In this document: piece after piece, positions 51,883-60,980 of the stretch
How the letters are laid out: each line of letters begins with the position of its first letter
How positions within the stretch are numbered: the first letter of the stretch is position 1
Source of the DNA: Pedobacter sp.
GTDB lineage: Bacteria; Bacteroidota; Bacteroidia; Sphingobacteriales; Sphingobacteriaceae
Direction: 5' to 3'
Length of the DNA: 64,000 bases
NCBI RefSeq assembly: GCF_031119335.1
Contig: NZ_JAVHXT010000003.1
Span: 271,355 to 335,354, forward strand
Position numbers and translations under genes: made by a program
Notes under the pieces: generated by a model
Seen by the model: the letters and a program-made list of their open reading frames with translations, nothing else
The model's database searches: none
What the model was told of the DNA's origin: nothing

Positions 51883-54177
51883 CTAAACCAAAGGCAAGCA
51901 AAAAGTAAAAATAGTACCTTTTGGCTGGTTAGTTGTCACAGTTAATTTAGCTGTCATCAAATTAGCGAATGATTTGCACAAAGTTAACCCTAAACCTGTT
52001 CCTTTTTCTTTGTTTGTACCTAAAGTGGTTTCCCCAAGTTGGTTTACATCAGTATTGAAGGCTTGAATTTGTGTTGCACTCATGCCTATTCCAGTATCAC
52101 TAATGGTTACACAAACTTTATCAGCTTTTTCTGCCAAATCAATCGTTATAATCCCTTCTTTGTCCGTAAACTTAATAGCGTTGTTAAGGATATTTCTTAT
52201 GATAAGCGAAGTCATATTCTCGTCTGCAATAGCACTGTAATTAGATATTGGTTGATAGCTAATATTAATTCTCTTTTGCTGTGCCTCTGCTTGTAAGGCA
52301 TCAACTGCCGATTGTACTACATTCGCAACATTAATAACTACTGGATTTGGTTTAAAGCCCTGCATCTGGCTGTAAGCCCAATTCAATAGATTTTCCATCA
52401 TGGCCGAAGTGTAACCTAAAGAGTTTTTAAGATTTGCTGCATATCTTTTCAGCTTTTCCTCACTTACATCTCCATTCTCTAATAGATTGATGAAAGAAAT
52501 AAGCGAATTTACTGGTGTACGCATATCATGACTTACTACGCTGAAAATTCTATCTTTTACCTTAGCTAAACTCTCCAGTTCTTCCTTCTGTAATAACACG
52601 AGCTTATTTAGCTTCGCGGTTTTACGCTGCGCTTGATAAACGTAAATTGAAGCAGTTAATAAAACTACTGCTAAAACACCAAAAAATATCGAGAAATTTC
52701 GATTGAGCTTGATTTCATTTTCCTTGATCAGAAGTTGCTGATCTGCTTGTTCTTTCTGCAGTTTTGCACCCAACCTTTGTTGTTTTAATTGGTTTTCCCG
52801 CTGGATTTTTTCACGCTCTAGGTTAGCCTGCTTTTGTAAGAAGCTTAACCTTTGGATATTCTTCTCTTTATCGCTAAGTGCTAGTTGTTGTTGCTTTAAA
52901 AGCAATTGTTGTTGTCGCTCTTTCACCAATAACACCTGTTTATCTAATGCTAAATTAGTAAGCTGCTGTTTGGTTTGATAATCTTTTTCCTTAACCGAAA
53001 AATCAAGCTGCATTTGCTTACGGGTAATCTCTTTCTCCTTCTCCTGATTAAAAATTTGTTCCTTAAATGAAATAAAGCTTCTAAAATTCTTTAATGCATC
53101 TGTAAATCTGCCATTCTTCTCATCTAGAGTAGTAAGTGCTAAATAACCATCTCTTTGCAGGCTTAAAATCTTATTTTGATTACCTATTTCGATAACTTCT
53201 TTAAGTAAAGGTTCGGCTTCAAGGTAAAGATCTTGGGCAATGTAAAAATTGGCTAGGCTTAACACACTTGATGCATATTCCTTTTTAGCAGTTGTATTCG
53301 CATAATAATCAACAGATTTCTGATAACTTATCTTGGCCAGTTCCTTATTGCCTATAGCTTTATAGATATCTCCCTTAGTCTGATAAATACTACCTTTTAG
53401 AGAGAAATTATCATCAACTTTCTCTGCATATTTCATAGCTTGGTCAAGGTTCCATAACGCTTTATCAAAATTTTCTGACTTAGCTACTTGAAGTTTTTTA
53501 AGATCTTCATCAGTAGCACTGAAATAAGCATCGCCTAAGTTGGCGTAGCATAAAGCAATTCCATACTCATTACCTTCAATATTTTTAAATATTTTTAATG
53601 CTTTATCTAAATACAGAATGGCACTGTGATACTGTTTCAAACCGGTGTATACACTCGAAATATTTACATAACAACCTCCTACGCTGCCAACATCCTTAAT
53701 TTCCGTGAAAACATCAACCGCTTTAAAGTTGGCATCCAAAGCTTTTGAATAATCTGGAATATTGGCATACATTGCACTCAAATTCTGATAAATACCACCA
53801 ATCCATTCCTTATCATTTAATTCAGTAAATTTCTCTAGCGCTTTTCGGTAGTATTCTTCAGCTATAAAGTACCTACTAAAAGTATGGTGATAAAATCCAA
53901 TTCTGTAGTAAGCATCAGCGATAAAAGTTGGCTTATTTAATTTTTTAGCGAGGGCTATGGTTTTTTCGATATAAATATTGACTTCAGTTGCTTTATTCAA
54001 CCTCATGTAATTTCTATACAACTGGTTATAGCGAGTTAGTTTTAAAGAATCTTCAATTTGGTGTTTAACATTTAATTCTAATATACTGTCGATCTTTTTT
54101 TGAGGATTACTTGATTGAGGCCAAACAAAATTGGAGTAAATACATAGCAAGAAAGCTAGCGACAAGAGAGACTTCAT
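51883..54177 (-). CDS. TPR-containing sensor histidine kinase
   Basis: TPR repeats, TM, VVSHDMRTPVNSL HisKA, HATPase_c (NAIKFTDKEG, DTGIGMS, GTGLGLTLCK). Confidence 0.93.
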   Translation of the reverse strand: MKSLLSLAFLLCIYSNFVWPQSSNPQKKIDSILELNVKHQIEDSLKLTRYNQLYRNYMRLNKATEVNIYIEKTIALAKKLNKPTFIADAYYRIGFYHHTFSRYFIAEEYYRKALEKFTELNDKEWIGGIYQNLSAMYANIPDYSKALDANFKAVDVFTEIKDVGSVGGCYVNISSVYTGLKQYHSAILYLDKALKIFKNIEGNEYGIALCYANLGDAYFSATDEDLKKLQVAKSENFDKALWNLDQAMKYAEKVDDNFSLKGSIYQTKGDIYKAIGNKELAKISYQKSVDYYANTTAKKEYASSVLSLANFYIAQDLYLEAEPLLKEVIEIGNQNKILSLQRDGYLALTTLDEKNGRFTDALKNFRSFISFKEQIFNQEKEKEITRKQMQLDFSVKEKDYQTKQQLTNLALDKQVLLVKERQQQLLLKQQQLALSDKEKNIQRLSFLQKQANLEREKIQRENQLKQQRLGAKLQKEQADQQLLIKENEIKLNRNFSIFFGVLAVVLLTASIYVYQAQRKTAKLNKLVLLQKEELESLAKVKDRIFSVVSHDMRTPVNSLISFINLLENGDVSEEKLKRYAANLKNSLGYTSAMMENLLNWAYSQMQGFKPNPVVINVANVVQSAVDALQAEAQQKRINISYQPISNYSAIADENMTSLIIRNILNNAIKFTDKEGIITIDLAEKADKVCVTISDTGIGMSATQIQAFNTDVNQLGETTLGTNKEKGTGLGLTLCKSFANLMTAKLTVTTNQPKGTIFTFCLPLV

Positions 54178-54237
54178 TTAGGAAAAGAAAAGTAGTTCGA
54201 TTTAGCCTCTAATATACAGAAAGATAGCGTGTAGAAA

Positions 54238-54269
54238 ACAGAAAAGGCGACAAATATCGCCTTTTCTGT
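54238..54269 (-). terminator. intrinsic terminator after E1 gene (possibly bidirectional)
   Basis: ACAGAAAAGGCGA-CAAATA-TCGCCTTTTCTGT perfect hairpin. Confidence 0.75.
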
Positions 54270-54291
54270 AAAATCAATTCAAAATTATAGA

Positions 54292-56715
54292 TCAATATAA
54301 TTTAGGATACCTATCTGGATTAGTTTCATTCATCATTGCATAAGCAATTTCAATAATATCATCTACAGATGGCTTTGCAAAATAGTCACCATCAGAACCA
54401 TAAGGCGGACGATGCGCTTTCGCTGCCAAAGTTTGAGGTTTACTATCCAACAAATAATAACCTTTTTGTACTTCTAAGATTTGTTGCAAGATATAAGCAC
54501 TTGCACCACCCGGCACATCTTCATCAACCACCAAAAGCTTATTTGTCTTTTGCAACGATGCAGCACACAACTGATCTAAATCAAATGGAAGCAATGTTTG
54601 TACATCAATAACTTCTAGTTCAATTCCAAAAGCTGCTAATTCTTCAGCTGCCTCTTCCACCAGCCTTAAAGTAGAACCATAACTAACCACAGTAATATCT
54701 GTTCCAGCTTTAATTATTTCGGCTTTGCCCAATGGTACGGTAAACTCACCCACATTATCAGGCAGTTTTTCTTTCAAACGATAACCATTCAAGCATTCTA
54801 TCACCAAAGCAGGTTCATCAGATCTGAACAAAGTATTGTACATACCAGCAGCCTGGGTCATGTTACGTGGTACACAAATGTGCATTCCTCTTAATGAACC
54901 TAAAATCATGCCCATTGGAGAGCCAGAGTGCCAAATACCTTCTAACCTGTGTCCTCTACTTCTAATAATTAAGGGTGCTTTTTGCCCCGCTTTTGTTCGG
55001 TAAGACAAAGTTGCTAAATCATCACTTAAAACGGTGATGGCATATAATAGATAATCTAAATATTGAATTTCGGCAATTGGCTTTAAACCTCTCATTGCCA
55101 AACCAATACCCTGTCCTACAATCGTTGCTTCTCTAATACCAGCATCAGTAACCCTTAAATCGCCGTACTTAGCTTGCAAACCTGCAAATCCCTGATTTAC
55201 ATCGCCAATGGCACCTAAATCTTCTCCAAAAGCTAGCAACCTAGAATCTCTGGCAAAGTTAGCATCAAAACAAGCGTTTAATATCTCCCTACCATCTAAC
55301 ATTTTGCTGGTTTCATTGTATTGAGCCGCAACGGTGTTAACATTGAAAGGACTTTCTATTCCTTCTGTGTGAAGTTTAGAGTTATATAATTCGGCAAATA
55401 CCGAAGTTTTATCTTCGTACCATTTAATTAAAGTACTTCTATCTGTAGATGGTAAATTCACACTTAAACGTATGGCTTTTCTTGCAGCAGAAACCACTTC
55501 CTTACGCAAAGCATCATGCGTAGAAGCTAACTGCGCTGCAATTTTAGTTAGTGTAGGATTTCCATTAGCCAAATTGTTGATCATCCGCACCACATCTGCC
55601 TGCTCTTGTTTAATCGAATCTAAAAACTCATTCCAAGCTTCTTTCTGCACTTCTTTAACATACTTTTTAGCACTCTCCTCTAGCTCGTCAAGTTCTTCTT
55701 TAGTTGCAATAGCAGATTCAAGCATCCAATCACGCATCTTCACAATGCAATCGTGTTCCTTTTCCCAAGCTAAACGTTCTTTGCTTTTATAACGTTCGTG
55801 AGAACCCGAAGTAGAATGGCCTTGTGGTTGCGTTACCTCGGTTACGTGAATTAAAACTGGTACGTGCTCGTTTCTGCAAACCTCAATAGCTTTAATGTAA
55901 GTTTCGCATAAAGCGGGATAATCCCAGCCTCTTACCTTGAAAATCTCGTAACCGTTAGTACCTTCTTCACGCTGAAATCCTTTTAGTACCTCAGAAATAT
56001 CTTCTTTTGTAGTTTGATATTTTGCAGGAACGGAGATACCATAGCCATCATCCCAAACGGAAATTGCCATTGGCACTTGCAGTACGCCTGCCGCGTTAAA
56101 AGCCTCGAAAAACACCCCTTCAGAAGTAGAAGCATTACCTATAGTACCAAAAGCAACTTCATTTCCATTAATAGAGAAGTTTTTTAAATAATCGAGTTCT
56201 TTATTTTGCTTGTAAAGTTTTGATGCATAAGCTAAACCCAACAAACGAGCCATTTGACCACCTGTGGTAGAAATATCTGCAGAGCTATTTTTTACTTCTG
56301 TTAAATTTTTCCAGCTACCATCTTCATTTAGGGAACGTGTAGCAAAATGCCCATTCATTTGTCGCCCAGCCGATGCAGGATCTGCATTAACATCTGGATT
56401 AGCATATAATTGTGCGAAAAATTCTTTAATGGTCGAAATTCCAGTAGCGAAGGCAAAAGTTTGGTCTCTGTAGTAACCAGCACGCCAATCGCCTTTTCTA
56501 AACATCTTGGCCATAGCTAATTGAGGAACCTCTTTCCCATCGCCAAAAATGCCAAACTTGGCTTTGCCTGTTAACACTTCCTTTCGCCCTAACAAACTCG
56601 CCTGACGGCTTTCTACAGCAATTCTGTAATCGTTTATTACGATGTCTTTAAAAGCATCAAAACTTAGTTCTGAAGCGTCTATCTCATTGGTAATAACTTT
56701 CCCGGCTGACCTCAT
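54292..56715 (-). CDS. fused alpha/beta 2-oxo acid (branched-chain type) dehydrogenase E1
   Basis: Alpha half (YYRDQTFAFATG, GNASTSEGVFFEAFN) and beta half (FGEDLGAIGDVNQGFAGLQAKYGDLRVTDAGIREATIVGQGIGLAMRG). Confidence 0.9.
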   Translation of the reverse strand: MRSAGKVITNEIDASELSFDAFKDIVINDYRIAVESRQASLLGRKEVLTGKAKFGIFGDGKEVPQLAMAKMFRKGDWRAGYYRDQTFAFATGISTIKEFFAQLYANPDVNADPASAGRQMNGHFATRSLNEDGSWKNLTEVKNSSADISTTGGQMARLLGLAYASKLYKQNKELDYLKNFSINGNEVAFGTIGNASTSEGVFFEAFNAAGVLQVPMAISVWDDGYGISVPAKYQTTKEDISEVLKGFQREEGTNGYEIFKVRGWDYPALCETYIKAIEVCRNEHVPVLIHVTEVTQPQGHSTSGSHERYKSKERLAWEKEHDCIVKMRDWMLESAIATKEELDELEESAKKYVKEVQKEAWNEFLDSIKQEQADVVRMINNLANGNPTLTKIAAQLASTHDALRKEVVSAARKAIRLSVNLPSTDRSTLIKWYEDKTSVFAELYNSKLHTEGIESPFNVNTVAAQYNETSKMLDGREILNACFDANFARDSRLLAFGEDLGAIGDVNQGFAGLQAKYGDLRVTDAGIREATIVGQGIGLAMRGLKPIAEIQYLDYLLYAITVLSDDLATLSYRTKAGQKAPLIIRSRGHRLEGIWHSGSPMGMILGSLRGMHICVPRNMTQAAGMYNTLFRSDEPALVIECLNGYRLKEKLPDNVGEFTVPLGKAEIIKAGTDITVVSYGSTLRLVEEAAEELAAFGIELEVIDVQTLLPFDLDQLCAASLQKTNKLLVVDEDVPGGASAYILQQILEVQKGYYLLDSKPQTLAAKAHRPPYGSDGDYFAKPSVDDIIEIAYAMMNETNPDRYPKLY

Positions 56716-56844
56716 AAGCTACAAGTTGGTTAAGGCGCAAAGATACAATTCTTTCTTACTTTGACTTAAGTATAGCGGCAAATAATATTTGGAATACTTT
56801 TTGTTTTAAACTATAAACACTAAATTTGTTCAAACACAAAAATT

Positions 56845-57237
56845 ATGAAAAAGTTACTTTTAATGTTAGTCGCAGTTGTTGGATTAGGCCTAGCTGCCAA
56901 TGCACAAACTAAACCAGCCGAGTTTAAGTTTGAGACTGAGACTCACGACTTTGGTAAAATAAAATTAGACCAAGCAGTTAGTTACACTTTCAATTTTACT
57001 AACGAAGGTGAAGCGCCATTAATTATATCTAAAGTAGAGCCAACTTGCGGTTGTACTGTAGGCGAATACACACAAACACCTGTTAAAAAAGGGGAAAAAG
57101 GTTTCATAAAAGTTACAGTAAAGAAATCAGGATCGCCACTACCATTTAATATGGCAGTAACAGTTACTTCTAACGCAAGAACTACCACTAAAGTGCTTTA
57201 TTTAAAAGGCGAAACCGTAGCAAATGCAACAAAATAG
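56845..57237 (+). CDS. DUF1573 domain-containing protein
   Basis: HDFGKIK...FTNEGEAPLIISKVEPTCGCTV. Confidence 0.9.
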   Translation: MKKLLLMLVAVVGLGLAANAQTKPAEFKFETETHDFGKIKLDQAVSYTFNFTNEGEAPLIISKVEPTCGCTVGEYTQTPVKKGEKGFIKVTVKKSGSPLPFNMAVTVTSNARTTTKVLYLKGETVANATK

Positions 57238-57268
57238 GTAGTTTCTATCCAATTAAATATTTTTCTGA

Positions 57269-57295
57269 GAACCTCGTTATTACAACGGGGTTTTC
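57269..57295 (+). terminator. intrinsic terminator after DUF1573 gene
   Basis: AACCTCGTT-ATTAC-AACGGGGTTTT. Confidence 0.65.
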
Positions 57296-57308
57296 TTATT
57301 TTTGTGCC

Positions 57309-58508
57309 ATGCCAAAAATATCAGAAAAAGGGCTTCAAATGCCCGCTTCGCCAATTAGAAAACTAACTCCGTTTGCCGATAAAGCTAAAACCGACGGAAA
57401 AAAAGTATATCATTTAAATATCGGTCAGCCAGATATTGAAACCCCAGAAGGAATGTTAAACGCCATTAAAAACATTGATTTTAATGTTTGGGCTTACACA
57501 CCATCTGAAGGAACATTGGCTTACAGACAAAAACTAACCGAATATTATAACAAATTAGGTTATAACATTACACCAGAAAACATCTTGGTAACAGTTGGTG
57601 GCTCTGAAGCCATCACTATCGCTATGCAAACTTGCGTAAACGAAGGCGATGAAATTATCATCCCGGAACCTTTTTACGCAAACTACAATGGTTTCGCCTG
57701 TATGAGCAACGTGGTGGTTAAACCAATTCTATCTTACATTGAAAATGGTTTTGCGCTACCTCCTATCGCCGAGTTCGAGAAATTGATTACCAAAAAAACC
57801 AAAGCGATTATCATCTGTAACCCAAACAACCCAACGGGTTATTTATATTCAAGAGAAGAGTTAGAAGCTCTAAAAGAACTTTGCGTTAAATACGATTTGT
57901 TCTTATTCTCTGACGAAGCTTACCGCGAATTCTGTTACGACGGCCGTGAGTTTATCTCGCCAATGCACTTAGATGGATTGGATGAAAACGTAGTGATTAT
58001 GGATACCGTTTCTAAACGTTATAGCGCTTGTGGTGCTCGTTTAGGCTGTTTAATCACCAAAAACAAGCAAGTAATTGCTTCGGGACTGAAGTTTGCGCAA
58101 GCTCGTTTAAGTCCGGGTATGGTAGAGCAAATTGCTGGTGCAGCTGCTGTAGATACGCCTGATAGCTATTTCGAGGCAGTAAACAAAGAATACACCCTGC
58201 GTAGAGATACTTTGGTAAATAGATTAAACAATATTGATGGTGTTTTCTGCCCTAACCCAGGTGGTGCGTTTTATGTAGTGGCTAAATTCCCAATCGACGA
58301 TGCTGATAAATTCTGTCAGTGGATTTTGGAAAGCTTCGAACATAACAATTCTACCGTGATGATGGCTCCTGCTACAGGTTTCTATTCGTCTGCTGGGTCT
58401 GGCAAAAATGAAGTGCGTATGGCATACGTGCTAAATGTTGATAATTTAAATGCAGCTATGGATTGTTTAGCGCTGGCATTGCAACAATATCCGGGAAGAA
58501 CTGTTTAG
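57309..58508 (+). CDS. class I/II PLP-dependent aminotransferase
   Basis: NPNNPTGYLYS, SDEAYREFCYDG, SVSKRYSACGARLG-like PLP lysine region (VSKRYSACGAR). Confidence 0.93.
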   Translation: MPKISEKGLQMPASPIRKLTPFADKAKTDGKKVYHLNIGQPDIETPEGMLNAIKNIDFNVWAYTPSEGTLAYRQKLTEYYNKLGYNITPENILVTVGGSEAITIAMQTCVNEGDEIIIPEPFYANYNGFACMSNVVVKPILSYIENGFALPPIAEFEKLITKKTKAIIICNPNNPTGYLYSREELEALKELCVKYDLFLFSDEAYREFCYDGREFISPMHLDGLDENVVIMDTVSKRYSACGARLGCLITKNKQVIASGLKFAQARLSPGMVEQIAGAAAVDTPDSYFEAVNKEYTLRRDTLVNRLNNIDGVFCPNPGGAFYVVAKFPIDDADKFCQWILESFEHNNSTVMMAPATGFYSSAGSGKNEVRMAYVLNVDNLNAAMDCLALALQQYPGRTV

Positions 58509-58530
58509 TTCGTTCTTAATGAAAAAGATT

Positions 58531-58558
58531 AGCCATTCCGTAAAGGGGTGGCTTTTTT
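58531..58558 (+). terminator. intrinsic terminator after aminotransferase
   Basis: AGCCATTCC-GTAAA-GGGGTGGCTTTTTT. Confidence 0.7.
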
Positions 58559-58770
58559 ATGTCATAAGGTTTTTATCTGAAGCGCAATTACAGCTTTTCA
58601 TTTTATTGGTAGTCCCGCTTTTTGCTACTGCCGATAAAATCGGCATCCACTTCAATCGGGGCTAGCTTGCAAAACCTGTGCTAATGGCTACATGAGGGGC
58701 TGCTAACCCAAAAGCTTTGCCTTTAAAAAATAAACCCGACTTAGCGAGAAAGCCCGCAATCCCGATTTTA

Positions 58771-58919
58771 TCCTATCGTGTGGACACATCTCATTCCTCC
58801 CCCTTGAATCCCCCTCCAAAGGGGGACACATAGCGCTTAAGCATTTTGCATATCCCCCTCTTCGAGGGGGCAGGGGGAGGAAAATGGCATTTGCTAATAT
58901 TTGTGTCCACACGATAGGA
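58771..58919. mobile_element. 149-bp MITE-like element, 18-bp perfect TIRs, TTTTA target duplication
   Basis: TCCTATCGTGTGGACACA ... TGTGTCCACACGATAGGA; flanked by TTTTA at 58766-58770 and 58920-58924; no ORF for a transposase. Confidence 0.75.
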
Positions 58920-59059
58920 TTTTATCGGGAGAGGACTTGATATTATCACTGCTTTACTAATATTTCTTGTTACCGCAGCTAGATTGGCATTTTATTTGTA
59001 CTTTTGTAATCGCTTTGGCAGGGTTGGTTAATTGTTAACTGTAAACTACCAATAGAAAT

Positions 59060-59426
59060 GGGGCTGTTCCTGGATTTGACAGGGTGGCGCTAAGTATGTA
59101 AGCATGCAGTGCGTTGTACGGTGAGCACTTTAAAGAGAACGTTCAAAACAATAATTGGCGAAAATAACTACGCCTTAGCTGCCTAATTTAGAATTACGCA
59201 AGCTTTTGTCTCGCTAACTGCCGCATAGTTAGGTTAGCATCAGAGGCATCGATATAACCATGCTAGCTTTTGTAGAGGTACGATACAATTGCGAAACAAA
59301 GTACCTAAGGATGTTGTTAAGGTCGGTTTCCAGCCCGACGCATCTCGAAAACTAATTGGAAAATAAGCACGTAGAAAGCATAATTTATCACACAACTGGA
59401 CAAGGGTTCGACTCCCTTCAGCTCCA
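59060..59426 (+). ncRNA. ssrA: tmRNA
   Basis: GGGGCTGTTCCTGGATTTGACAGG 5' end, tag reading frame GGC GAA AAT AAC TAC GCC TTA GCT GCC TAA (GENNYALAA*), GGTTCGACTCCCTTCAGCTCCA 3' end. Confidence 0.97.
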
Positions 59427-59430
59427 CTAG

Positions 59431-59467
59431 AAAAGTCTATCACCTAAAGTGATGGACTTTTTATTTT
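59431..59467 (+). terminator. tmRNA terminator
   Basis: AAAAGTCTATCAC-CTAAA-GTGATGGACTTTTTATTTT. Confidence 0.8.
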
Positions 59468-59535
59468 ATAGCATTTTTACAGCAAAAAAGCCCGCAGCGT
59501 AGTGCTACGAGCTTATTGATGTTCGTTAATTCTAA

Positions 59536-60624
59536 TTACCTTTTAGCTACAACAGGTTGGGTATGTGTAATCGCTCCATCTTTATCTACCTGTGCTACCC
59601 TAATATAAGTCGCTTTACCTGCCCTACTGCCATCTTCCAACCCTTGAAAACCATCATTATCTTTGGCGCAAGCTACTACCATAGATACCACTACGATCAA
59701 CATCCCCACCCTCATTAGTCTGTTTCTAACAGCAGGCAACAATAATAAGCCTAGCAAACCAAAGCCTGCCAATATGGTATCGCCCCATTGTCTAGAGAAA
59801 CTGTAAGCAATTTTCACAGACGAGTTGCCCCCGGGCGCTTTGGTAGCTACCGTTCCTAAATCCATCCAGGTTTTACCATCACTAGAACCTTGTACAACAA
59901 ACTTGTCATTATCTTTTTCGCTAACAGTATTCCAGTCTACAATTAAATTTCCACCTTGAATTTTAGCCGACAATCCCTCAAAAGCAACAGGAAGTGTTCC
60001 CGTAGGCGCTGCAACAGCATAATAAATTCGATAATCTACACCAACACCTAAGTTAATCAATGATGGATTGAATACAATTTCAACTTCATCAAATGGCTGT
60101 GAGGCAGTAAAATATACATCTACAGGAACGTTTGGTGTAGTTAAAAGTGAAAGTCCAATTAAGCTCGAACCAGGGGCTGTTTGTCTTAGCACACCACCTT
60201 CGTAGGTTTGGATTGAAAAACTATCCCCCAGCACATTTAGTCCAATAAGCTGGCTCGTTGCTATCCTGAAGCCAGCTTGGTGCCCTATTGGAGCAGAACT
60301 ACCTCCTGTATTTAATCTAGCACGTATAGAATAGTTTTGATTTTCGCAGCCTATTGGTAAACTTACTAGGCCAGAAATTTGAGCGTAGTTGGTCAGGTCT
60401 GCATCAGCCACATTTTGTCCATCGGTTAGTGTTGGTACAACACAGCTAGATCCGCTAGGTGTTATAATAGAAAAGTTGCCTGCGGGCGTTGCAAAATTTG
60501 AATAAAAGGTTTGCGCCCATGCGGTTGAAAATGATGCCAATAATATGAATGCCAACATAACCATTTTAAATTTATTAATGTTAACTGGCATTTGTTTTTC
60601 GTTTTTTAAAATAAGAGTTTGCAT
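59536..60624 (-). CDS. secreted/membrane protein with T9SS-associated FN3-like domain interrupted by TM helices
   Basis: LPVAFEGLSAKIQGGNLIVDWNTVSEKDNDKFVVQGSSDG..., then DTILAGFGLLGLLLLPAVRNRLMRVGMLIVVVSMVVACAKD, then ATYIRVAQVDKDGAITHTQPVVAKR. Confidence 0.6.
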   Translation of the reverse strand: MQTLILKNEKQMPVNINKFKMVMLAFILLASFSTAWAQTFYSNFATPAGNFSIITPSGSSCVVPTLTDGQNVADADLTNYAQISGLVSLPIGCENQNYSIRARLNTGGSSAPIGHQAGFRIATSQLIGLNVLGDSFSIQTYEGGVLRQTAPGSSLIGLSLLTTPNVPVDVYFTASQPFDEVEIVFNPSLINLGVGVDYRIYYAVAAPTGTLPVAFEGLSAKIQGGNLIVDWNTVSEKDNDKFVVQGSSDGKTWMDLGTVATKAPGGNSSVKIAYSFSRQWGDTILAGFGLLGLLLLPAVRNRLMRVGMLIVVVSMVVACAKDNDGFQGLEDGSRAGKATYIRVAQVDKDGAITHTQPVVAKR

Positions 60625-60980
60625 AAGAGATCAGATTAAAGTGAATATTTTTTATGACCTCACAGGAAGATGGATACAGAAAGATTTTTGATATTTAAGC
60701 GAATAGATCGATCAAAAACCAAATGCGCCAATATTAAGGTGCTAAGGGCCGAATACTTATGAAAAAGAATAATCTATACATGATTTTGTTATTAATTTTT
60801 GGTTAATCTGATAACAAATCATTTTTACAAATTGGAGACACTGCACCCTAAAATCAGGTACAAAAAGCATCAAATCTGGTATTTATTCTTGTAAGTTGTA
60901 ACTTTTACGCATTTTTTCTAGCAGGAATAGACAGTATAAATACCCACTTCTTTTAAGAAAATAGCACTTTTACGTCAAAA

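Noticed and set aside
58703-58912. Minus-strand ORF of 69 aa
   Set aside because: Mostly translation of the MITE-like palindrome (LPPRRGGY, CPPLEGDSRG); repeat-derived.
59240-59443. Minus-strand ORF of 67 aa
   Set aside because: Lies antisense to tmRNA; no protein-like features.
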